27,547 bases of DNA from Competibacteraceae bacterium UBA3908 (GTDB lineage: Bacteria; Pseudomonadota; Gammaproteobacteria; Competibacterales; Competibacteraceae). Location: assembly GCA_002391525.1 (NCBI GenBank), contig DGFE01000201.1, positions 5,095 to 32,641 on the forward strand. The letters run 5' to 3'. The position numbers and the translations under genes are program-made. A model generated the notes under the pieces. That model saw only the letters and a list, made by a program, of their open reading frames with translations. It did not search any database and had not been told where the DNA came from. Within the stretch, counting starts at the first letter, position 1. Every line of letters starts with the position of its first letter. Below, in pieces: positions 15,629-21,795 of this stretch.

Positions 15629-16777
15629 TTATTGGCCGGCGGGCTTGGGCGCGCCGATCTTGACCGGCGAGCCGGGCCGTATCTTGATGGCGCCGTCCAC
15701 GATCACCTGCTCGCTGCCGCTCAGGCCGGAGGTGACGATCCACTGGTCGCCGTAGAAATCGCCGACTTGGACCGGCTTGGCCTCGGCCTGGTCGTCCGCG
15801 CCGACCACGTAGACGAATTTGCCCTGTGGCCCCTGCATCACCGCCCGCTGTGGGACCATGATCGTGTTGGGTCGAGAAGCGCCCTGGATCCGTACCCGGA
15901 CGAACTGACCGGGCAGCAACCGGCTGCCGGGACGGGAATTGGGGACCTCGGCGCGCAGGGTCACGGTGCCGGTCTGTTGATCAACCATCGGCGCCACGAA
16001 GGTAATCCGGCCTTTTTGTGGAAAAACGCTGCCATTCGCCTCCACCAGTTCCACCTCCAGCCTGTCGATACCGGGTCCCTTCAGGCGACCGGCCGCCGCC
16101 TCGGTCCGCATGCGCAACAACTCGTTCTCGCCGATGCCGAAATTGACCCAGATCGGATCGAGTTGTACCACGGTGGTGAGCAGACTATTGGCGCCAGGCG
16201 TGACCAGGCTGCCCTCGCGGAACTCCGATTTACCGGCCAGGCCGCTCAGCGGCGACTTGATGCTGGTGTAACCCAGATTCAGCTCGGCGGTGCGCGCCTG
16301 GGCCTTGGCGGACTGCACCTGCGCCTGCGCGCTGCGTTCGGCCGCCACCGCATCGTCCAGGTCCTTCTGGCTGACCGCGTTTTCCTTGGCCAGCGGTCTG
16401 ACGCGCGCCAGGGTGGCGCGGGCGTTGGCGAGTTGCGCCTCGGCGCGGGCCAGATCGCCCCTGGCGTTGTCCAGCGCGGCCTGAAACGGTTGCGGATCGA
16501 GTTGAAACAGCAGTTGCCCGGTGCGGACAAAATCGCCCTCGGTGTAGGCGATCCGGTCCAGATAACCCTCCACCCGGGCGCGGATTTCCACCGACCGGGA
16601 GCTTTCGGTCTTGCCGGTGAATTCAAACGTCGCGGGCGTGGTCTGCGGCGCGGTGGACACCACCGTGACTTCGACCGGCGGCGCCGCGGGTTGCTGGGCG
16701 AGCGCGAGCGACGGTCCAACGCTCGGCAGGAGCGCCAGCAATGCGCCGACGCCTGGCCGGAGGTGAAATCGAGACAT
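15629..16777 (-). CDS. RND efflux periplasmic adaptor (AcrA/MexA-type)
   Basis: 382 residues from ATG 16777. Signal peptide about 1-27 (hydrophobic core GALLALLPSV, cleavage after ALA); no lipobox cysteine. After it come the membrane-fusion-protein elements: a barrel-sandwich half (RVEGYLDRIAYTEGDFVRTG), a long alpha-hairpin (about 95-165), the second lipoyl half with GYTSIKSPLSGLAGKSEF, and the beta-barrel with VDQQTGTVTLRAEVPN and LLPGQFVRVRI. It links the inner-membrane pump to the outer-membrane channel. The longer frame to 16948 was rejected because it would bury the signal peptide behind about 57 unusual residues. No clear ribosome site is visible. It is the first gene of the efflux operon; no regulator gene is adjacent. 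Confidence 0.95.
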   Translation of the reverse strand: MSRFHLRPGVGALLALLPSVGPSLALAQQPAAPPVEVTVVSTAPQTTPATFEFTGKTESSRSVEIRARVEGYLDRIAYTEGDFVRTGQLLFQLDPQPFQAALDNARGDLARAEAQLANARATLARVRPLAKENAVSQKDLDDAVAAERSAQAQVQSAKAQARTAELNLGYTSIKSPLSGLAGKSEFREGSLVTPGANSLLTTVVQLDPIWVNFGIGENELLRMRTEAAAGRLKGPGIDRLEVELVEANGSVFPQKGRITFVAPMVDQQTGTVTLRAEVPNSRPGSRLLPGQFVRVRIQGASRPNTIMVPQRAVMQGPQGKFVYVVGADDQAEAKPVQVGDFYGDQWIVTSGLSGSEQVIVDGAIKIRPGSPVKIGAPKPAGQ

Positions 16778-17018
16778 GGATTTGTGAAAAGAGCGCAAAT
16801 CTCGCACGAGACGAAACTCCCATTTTTGTGAATAGGAAATTGGGGAAATCTTGAAATCGGAAGACCGCCCTTGAAAGCATGGATTTTGGGGTGGGCTATA
16901 CTCTGACTTGCGCAATAGCGCCCTGGCGGTCCAGACATTCAATGCCATGAATGACCTGCCGGGAAGTATAGTCAGTTTCTCCCTTTCAACCCGAGATCAC
17001 CTCAAAAGACCAACCATA

Positions 17019-17750
17019 ATGCGCACCCCGATCCTGTTGCCTCTACTCCTGCTCTGCGCCGCCCTGAGCGCCGGTTGCGCCAGCACGCCCGCCGGCGAGG
17101 CCAAGCCGAAATACGCCGGCTTTCTCAGCGACTACTCCAAGCTGCAACCGGTCCGGGACGGCGATGGCGCCGAGCGTTACCTCAAGCCCGGCCAGAACTG
17201 GAAGCAATACAACAAGGTGATGCTGGATCGCATTCGGGTCTGGTACAAGGATGACGCCGGCTACAAGGGCATCGATCCGGCCGAACTGAAAGCGCTGACC
17301 GACTACTTCCAGAACGCTATCGTCAAGGCGCTGGCGCCGACCTATCCGCTGGTGACCAAACCGGGTCCCGGCGTGTTGCGGGTGCGGGTGGCGATCACCG
17401 ATCTGATCCCGACCAAACCGGAAATGAGCGTGGTGACCCTGGTGGTGCCTTACGCCACCGTGGCGGACGTCGCGGCGGGCGGCGGTACTGGCGGTACTCC
17501 CTATCTCGGCCAGACCGCCATCGAAGCCGAATTTCTCGACAGTCGGAGCAACGAGGTGCTGGCCGCCTACGTAGATCGGCAGATCGGCAAGAAATATGAC
17601 ATCGACCTGAGTCAGGGCGTGGGTTCGGCGGTCGAGAAAGGGGTTTCGTCCTACTCCAAAGCCTACAGCACTTGGGCGTATGCCGAAGCCGCTTTCGACT
17701 ATTGGGCCGGTTTGTTGCGGAAGCGGTTGGACGAGGCGCACGGCCGGTAA
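17019..17750 (+). CDS. DUF3313-family lipoprotein
   Basis: 243 residues from ATG 17019. Signal peptide with lipobox LSAGC (MRTPILLPLLLLCAALSAGC), so a lipidated cell-envelope protein at Cys20. The mature part has the DUF3313 landmarks: KYAGFLSDYSKLQP, then a Tyr-rich stretch (WKQYNKVMLDRIRVWY), a basic/aliphatic middle (VLRVRVAITDLIP) and a Gly-rich turn before LGQTAIEAEFLDSRSNEVLA. Family members are outer-membrane or periplasmic lipoproteins of unknown role. The start was moved in from 16908 because the lipobox signal requires it. It is divergent from the efflux operon, and the 241-bp gap between them should hold both promoters. Confidence 0.88.
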   Translation: MRTPILLPLLLLCAALSAGCASTPAGEAKPKYAGFLSDYSKLQPVRDGDGAERYLKPGQNWKQYNKVMLDRIRVWYKDDAGYKGIDPAELKALTDYFQNAIVKALAPTYPLVTKPGPGVLRVRVAITDLIPTKPEMSVVTLVVPYATVADVAAGGGTGGTPYLGQTAIEAEFLDSRSNEVLAAYVDRQIGKKYDIDLSQGVGSAVEKGVSSYSKAYSTWAYAEAAFDYWAGLLRKRLDEAHGR

Positions 17751-17771
17751 AACCACTGCCCGCACCCCCAC

Positions 17772-17796
17772 TCCCTTTCCCGTAAGCAGGCGAGGG
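17772..17796. repeat. Degenerate palindromic element
   Basis: An imperfect hairpin (CCC..CC with GG..GGG around GTAAGCA) in the gap between the DUF3313 and SnoaL-like genes. It resembles a decayed copy of the CTCTCCCGCAAGCGGGAGAGG type of intergenic repeat. It may help end transcription. Low certainty. Confidence 0.3.
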
Positions 17797-17891
17797 GCGT
17801 GAATGGTTGCATCTGGAATTAGCATGTCGGAAATCGCCGGTTTGAGAAGCCGGTTTCAAGCTCCATCAACCCGTCATCAGGATAAATTATC

Positions 17892-18494
17892 ATGAAAAAA
17901 CAACATGTTCTGTTAATCCCCATGCTGGGTTGCGCGCTGGCGGCCCCGGTCTGGGCGGCGGAATCGCCGAAGACCGAAAAGGCCAGCGAGGAACTCAGAG
18001 CGGTGCTGAAGCAGCACCATGACGCGATGAACAAGCAGGATCTCAAGGCGTTGCTGGCGCTCTACGCCGACAGTCCCAGCGTGGCGCTGATGGGCACCGG
18101 CCCCGGCGAATTCTGGAAGGGTAAGGCGGCGGTCGAAGACACCTACAAGCATTACTTCGAGACCTTCAAGCCCGGCTCGCTGAGCCACGAGTGCCCGGAG
18201 GCTTCCGGAGCCGAGGACGGCAGCAGCGCTTGGCTGATGGCCTCCTGCGTCATGAAGGATACCGACCCGACCGGTCAGCCACGCGAATTCGATCTTAACG
18301 TCTCGGCGGTGCTGAAGAAGGAAAAAGATGGCTGGCGTTTCCAGGCCCTGCACTTCTCCAACCTGGTCGGCGAGGAAGGACCTCCGTCGGAAGAAGATGC
18401 GGCGTCCGAGGCAGCTCCCGCGCCCGGAAAGGAAGCCGCGCCAACAACAGCTCCCGCCCCCGAAAAGGAAGCGGCACCAAAGAAAACGCAGTGA
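17892..18494 (+). CDS. Secreted SnoaL/NTF2-like (DUF4440-type) protein
   Basis: 200 residues. Signal peptide about 1-22 (MKKQHVLLIPMLGCALAAPVWA), then an NTF2-like fold: VLKQHHDAMNKQDLKALLALYADS (helix), VALMGTGPGEFWKGKAAVEDTY and a C-terminal strand pair ending DGWRFQALHFSN. This is the usual SnoaL/ketosteroid-isomerase-like arrangement, though no catalytic residues can be assigned. After about residue 160 comes a low-complexity Ala/Pro/Glu/Lys tail with the repeated unit EKEAAPK/GKEAAP, perhaps a spacer or surface tether. An AGGA ribosome site precedes the ATG. The Gly/Trp repeat gene begins 13 bp after its stop, so the two are probably one operon and this exported protein is a candidate partner of that peptide. 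Confidence 0.8.
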   Translation: MKKQHVLLIPMLGCALAAPVWAAESPKTEKASEELRAVLKQHHDAMNKQDLKALLALYADSPSVALMGTGPGEFWKGKAAVEDTYKHYFETFKPGSLSHECPEASGAEDGSSAWLMASCVMKDTDPTGQPREFDLNVSAVLKKEKDGWRFQALHFSNLVGEEGPPSEEDAASEAAPAPGKEAAPTTAPAPEKEAAPKKTQ

Positions 18495-18507
18495 GCGGAG
18501 AACGGCC

Positions 18508-18912
18508 ATGACCGATCGAGATGAAAAAGCGGGTTCTGAGCTGGCCGACATGCTGGATATCGAAGCGCGCCGCACGTTTCTGCGCGGGCTGGGCAAGTGG
18601 TCGCAGGCGGTGATCGGCGGCGTGCTGCTGGGCGGCGCCCTGACCGAATCCGAGCGGGCCAATGCCTGGGTCGCCGCTGGCGGCTACCGTGGCTCCGTCG
18701 CGGCCGGCAGGCGTGGCAGTTGGGTCAACCGTTACGGCGGCGGCGGCTGGATCAACCGCAGCGGCGGCTGGGCCGACCAGGGTGGTAGCTGGATCAATCG
18801 CGGCGGCGGCTGGACCAACCGGGGTGGTAGCTGGATCAATCGCGGCGGCGGCAGCGGGGGCTGGATCAACCGGTACGGCGGTGGCGGCGGCTCCTGGATC
18901 AACCGCTATTAA
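18508..18912 (+). CDS. Gly/Trp-rich repeat protein with Tat-like leader; candidate modified-peptide precursor
   Basis: 134 residues from ATG 18508 (GGAG ribosome site). The N-terminus is acidic (1-20), then a twin-Arg motif RRTFLR (21-26), a hydrophobic stretch (34-45) and ANA (51-53), a possible Tat cleavage site. From residue 70 the protein is almost only Gly, Trp, Asn, Arg, Ser and Ile. Trp stands at 72, 81, 88, 94, 102, 109, 119 and 130, each preceded by Gly or Ser. Seven units read W-[IVT]-N-R and one reads W-A-D-Q. Aromatic-x-Asn/Asp units in Gly-rich tails are the hallmark of GrrA-type and other triceptide precursors, in which a radical SAM enzyme joins the aromatic ring to the third residue. 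That role is inference; a glycine-rich surface protein is the alternative. It follows the SnoaL-like gene in the same operon. No radical SAM gene is in the window. Confidence 0.8.
   Translation: MTDRDEKAGSELADMLDIEARRTFLRGLGKWSQAVIGGVLLGGALTESERANAWVAAGGYRGSVAAGRRGSWVNRYGGGGWINRSGGWADQGGSWINRGGGWTNRGGSWINRGGGSGGWINRYGGGGGSWINRY
18781..18852 (+). repeat. Direct repeat in the Gly/Trp repeat gene
   Basis: An identical 30-base segment occurs at 18781-18810 and again at 18823-18852, a 42-base (14-codon) period. It encodes GGSWINRGGG. The identity at third codon positions shows recent duplication or gene-conversion growth of the repeat array. Confidence 0.85.
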
Positions 18913-19152
18913 ACGATCCCCCTTCGCGCCATCCAATATCTAGCCGCGCGGCGCTACTTTCAGCAGGCCGCGCGGCCCGCAGCGGTCGAAAGAATTCCTG
19001 ACCAGCCGCCGACTTGGTTGGGGGAGCTAACCTTGGTGGGTTCGCGGCTGGCGCAAACCTATGGCCTGATCGGAGTGTTCCTGGGACCGACCCTGGTCGC
19101 CATCGCCTACATCCCGTTGCTGGCCTGGCTCGCGGAACCACAGGTCGATTGA
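18913..19152 (+). pseudogene. Probable C-terminal remnant of an AI-2E-type permease, or a short membrane ORF
   Basis: Directly after the Gly/Trp gene the frame stays open for 79 codons without an ATG and ends at TGA 19150-19152. Its last 40 codons read like the end of an AI-2E/PerM-type membrane protein: TYGLIGVFLGPTLVAIAYIP then LLAWLAE. The remaining family domains are absent, so this looks like a decayed gene end. Alternatively, a TTG at 19033 preceded by GGGGGAG could start a 39-residue single-span peptide. Confidence 0.4.
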
Positions 19153-19194
19153 CCTGGCGGGGTCCATCATGGCTGGTCGACGACCGGTTCGGCG

Positions 19195-21021
19195 CTACAG
19201 CGGCAACAGCAGCGGCACGACCAGCAGCGTGAGCGCCATCACCAGCAGCAGCAGCGGTCCTCCCACCCGCGCGAAATCGCCGAAACGATAACCGCCGGGG
19301 GCCAGCACCAGCGTATTGACCGGCGAGGACACCGGAGTGGCGAAGGCCGCTGAAGCCGCGACCGCCACGGTCATGGCAAAAGGGTAGGGCGAGACGCCGA
19401 CCTTCTGGGCGGCGGCGATGGCGACCGGGGCCATCAGCAGCGCCGTGGCGGTGTTGGAAATGAACATGCCGATCAGCGCCGCCAGCAGGAAGATGCCGGC
19501 CAGCAGCGCCAGCGGCCCGAACCCGCCCAGTCCGGCCACCAGTCCGTCGGCGATGAGCGTCACGCCGCCCGTCTTTTCCAGTGCCTTGGCCAGCGGCAGC
19601 AGGCCGGCGATTACGACCAGGGTGGACCAGTTGATGGAACGGTAGGCGTCTTCCATGCGCAGACAGCGGCACAGACCCATGGCGAGCGCCGCCAGCAGCG
19701 CCGCGACGGCGTTGGGGACGATGTTGAAAGTCATGAGCAGCACCATCGCCAGCAGGATCGTCAGGGCGAACGGCGCTTGCCGATAGGCCGGGGCGACCTC
19801 GCTCAGTTCCGCTGGCAGGTTGAGCACGAGGAACCGTCGGTGATCGCTCTGCAACAGGCCGATCTGCTTCCAGGCGCCCGCGACCAGCAGCGTATCGCCG
19901 AACGCCAGCTTTTCTTCGCTCAGGTTGCCGGGTACGGGCCGGCGATTGCGGCGGATGCCCAGCACACTGAGGCCGTGATGGGTGCGGAACGCGGCCTGGC
20001 GCAGGGTCTGGCCGATCAGTTCCGAATCCGGGGGCAGCATGACCTCGACCAGACCGAGTTCCCGTACCAGGTTGCGTTGCTGGCTTTCCGCGATCAGCAG
20101 CCGGGTCAGCCCTTCGGCGGCGCACAGCGCGGTCACGGCCTCGTCCGGACCGACCACATACAGGACATCGGCCGGGTGAAATTCGCTGGTGGCCAGCGCC
20201 GGCGATACGCTTTCCGCAAAGCGCTCGGGGTGTTCGATGCCGACGATGGTGACGCCGTAACGGGTGCGCAACTGGGCGTCCGCGACGGCTTGACCGAGCA
20301 GCGGCGAGTTGGGGTCGAGCCGCAGGCGATGCAATTTTTCCAGCAGATCGTAGCTTTCCGCCAGTTCCAAAAGAGTTTGCCGGCGGCCGGCGGCGCCGGT
20401 TTTCGGAAGCTGCGCGGGCAACAGGCGGGAGCCGATGACGGCCATGTAGAGCATGCCCAGCGCGAGCGCCAGCAGGCCGATGGGCGTGATGCCGAAGAAG
20501 CCGAAGGGGTGCAGACCGGCGCCGCGCAGCGCATCGTTCACCACCAGGTTGGGCGGGGTGGCGATCAGGGTCAGCAAGCCGCTGAACAGGGCGGCGAACG
20601 CCATGGGCATCATCAGCCGGCCAGGGCTGATGCCCAGCCGGGCGGTGATGCTCAATACCACCGGGATGAAGATCGCCACCACCCCGGTGGAACTCATGAA
20701 GGCACCCAGCCCGGCTACCGCCAGCATCAGCAGGATCAGCAGGCGGGTTTCGCTCGGTCCGGCCCAGCGGATCAGCCCCTGGCCGAGCTGATAGGCGATG
20801 CCGGTACGGACCAGGCCTTCGCCGACCACGAACAGGCCGGCGATCAGGATCACCAGCGGATCGCCGAATCCGGCCATCACCTGAGTCACCGGCAGGATGC
20901 CGCCCAGCGCCAGCGCCAGGATCATCAGCAGGGCCACCACGTCGGGCCGCAACCAGTCGCTGGCGAACAGCACGACGGCGGCGGCCAGCAGGCCAAATAC
21001 GAACAGAGCATCGGGCGTCAT
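19195..21021 (-). CDS. SLC13-family permease with two RCK_C-like domains
   Basis: 608 residues from ATG 21021 (MTPDALFVFGLLAAAVVLF); a longer frame to 21156 adds an implausible Arg/Ser-rich head. The N-terminal transport half has FMSSTGVVAIFIPVVLSI and IATPPNLVVNDALRGAG (substrate/Na+ hairpin motifs of the divalent-anion:Na+ symporter fold). In the middle are two TrkA-C/RCK_C-like segments (about residues 215-380), each with a GxxLxxxxxRxxxGxxxxGI pattern. The second transport half ends with ATPVSSPVNTLVLAPGGYRFGDF. This architecture is common among bacterial sulfate/dicarboxylate-type permeases. The substrate is not determinable, and there is no clear ribosome site. Neighbours on both sides run in the opposite direction. 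Confidence 0.93.
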   Translation of the reverse strand: MTPDALFVFGLLAAAVVLFASDWLRPDVVALLMILALALGGILPVTQVMAGFGDPLVILIAGLFVVGEGLVRTGIAYQLGQGLIRWAGPSETRLLILLMLAVAGLGAFMSSTGVVAIFIPVVLSITARLGISPGRLMMPMAFAALFSGLLTLIATPPNLVVNDALRGAGLHPFGFFGITPIGLLALALGMLYMAVIGSRLLPAQLPKTGAAGRRQTLLELAESYDLLEKLHRLRLDPNSPLLGQAVADAQLRTRYGVTIVGIEHPERFAESVSPALATSEFHPADVLYVVGPDEAVTALCAAEGLTRLLIAESQQRNLVRELGLVEVMLPPDSELIGQTLRQAAFRTHHGLSVLGIRRNRRPVPGNLSEEKLAFGDTLLVAGAWKQIGLLQSDHRRFLVLNLPAELSEVAPAYRQAPFALTILLAMVLLMTFNIVPNAVAALLAALAMGLCRCLRMEDAYRSINWSTLVVIAGLLPLAKALEKTGGVTLIADGLVAGLGGFGPLALLAGIFLLAALIGMFISNTATALLMAPVAIAAAQKVGVSPYPFAMTVAVAASAAFATPVSSPVNTLVLAPGGYRFGDFARVGGPLLLLVMALTLLVVPLLLPL

Positions 21022-21039
21022 CGGGAGTTCGTGAGTTAA

Positions 21040-21154
21040 CCGCGTTGAACAACTGCCCGATCCGCGCCAGTCGCTCCGCTTGTTCGCCGGCGACTTCGGC
21101 GCTGGCCGTCTGGAATGATTGCGGATCGGGCTGGAACGGCGCTTGGGCGGAGTC
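21040..21154 (-). other. Coding-like stretch upstream of the SLC13 gene, no start
   Basis: On the minus strand the frame running down from 21154 reads as natural-looking protein (AQAPFQPDPQSF, then EVAGEQAERLARIGQLFN) with high-GC third positions, then runs into the SLC13 gene out of frame. No start codon with a ribosome site is visible. It may be a fragment of a lost gene. The rest of the 21022-21304 gap shows only the ribosome site of the next gene. Confidence 0.2.
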
Positions 21155-21304
21155 AAGGCACGCTGATTTTAGGTCAAACGTCCAGGCGATGTGGAAATTT
21201 ACCGGGACGACGGTTTTTTCTGGCCCTGTGTGGGATCGTAACCGATTGCAAGCCCAGCGGAGAGTGTTGTCTCATTGCGTCCTGCTTGAGAGGGGAGTTT
21301 ACCG

Positions 21305-21745
21305 ATGAGTGATGACGTCAGACAGTTTGATAGCCGCGATGCCGCGGTCACGGCGTTGCGCCGCCATCTGCTGGAAAAAGGCAACCGTTTCGAGTTTGGC
21401 CCGGATTACAAAGGTAACGGCAAGGTGCTGGCCAGCGTCCGGCAAACGGTGCGGATGTACGAGGGCATGGGCTATGCCAAGCTGATCGAACTGGGTGATC
21501 CGCCGGTCTACGCGATGCTGGAACGCGGTCACCGGGAGGTTCACGTCTTTCAGCCGCGGGACCCGCAGGTCCGGCGGTGGCTGGAGAATGAGCAGGCCGA
21601 CCCGAACGATCCCGCCATCCGCGCCTACGTGCTCGGTCAGTCAGGGTTGAGCGAGGACGATCTCGCGGTCGCCGCCAAGCCGCGACGCTACCACATCAAC
21701 GAGGTGGACGAGGTGTTCATCGTCACCACCGAGGATGGCGATTGA
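21305..21745 (+). CDS. Conserved-looking 146-aa cytoplasmic protein, function unknown
   Basis: 146 residues with a strong ribosome site (GAGAGGGGAG) before the ATG. Soluble, mixed alpha/beta, with no signal peptide, membrane segment or cysteine. Features: RDAAVTALRRHLLEKGNRFE near the start, a basic patch (LASVRQTVRMYEGMGYAKLI), PPVYAMLERGHREVHVFQPR in the middle, and an acidic tail ending FIVTTEDGD. I do not recognise the family. The stop overlaps a possible TTG start of the next gene, and the two genes are probably co-transcribed, which would link it to the channel. Confidence 0.75.
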   Translation: MSDDVRQFDSRDAAVTALRRHLLEKGNRFEFGPDYKGNGKVLASVRQTVRMYEGMGYAKLIELGDPPVYAMLERGHREVHVFQPRDPQVRRWLENEQADPNDPAIRAYVLGQSGLSEDDLAVAAKPRRYHINEVDEVFIVTTEDGD

Positions 21746-21795
21746 AGGGACGTGAAGCGCCCGCCAGCGAACGGCGCCCGATACGCCAGAGGATC

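Noticed and set aside
12470..16831. Open frame of 1,453 codons on the plus strand
   Set aside because: It lies antisense to the complete adaptor and RND pump genes, is His/Gln/Arg/Gly-rich with no recognisable domain, and is expected from the GC bias of codon third positions.
16871..16902. TTGAAA and TATACT as a promoter for the DUF3313 gene
   Set aside because: The spacer is 20 bp, too long for a convincing sigma-70 promoter.
16778..16948. N-terminal extension of the RND adaptor to 16948
   Set aside because: It would place about 57 unusual residues before a textbook signal peptide starting at 16777.
17892..18912. Methanobactin-like or lanthipeptide-like precursor
   Set aside because: The repeat protein has no cysteine in its tail and no matching maturation gene nearby; the W-x-N-R units fit a cyclophane-type precursor better.
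18899..21052. Open frame of 717 codons on the minus strand
   Set aside because: Out of frame with the SLC13 permease; Arg/Gly/Pro/Ala-rich shadow, apart from a short upstream stretch noted separately.
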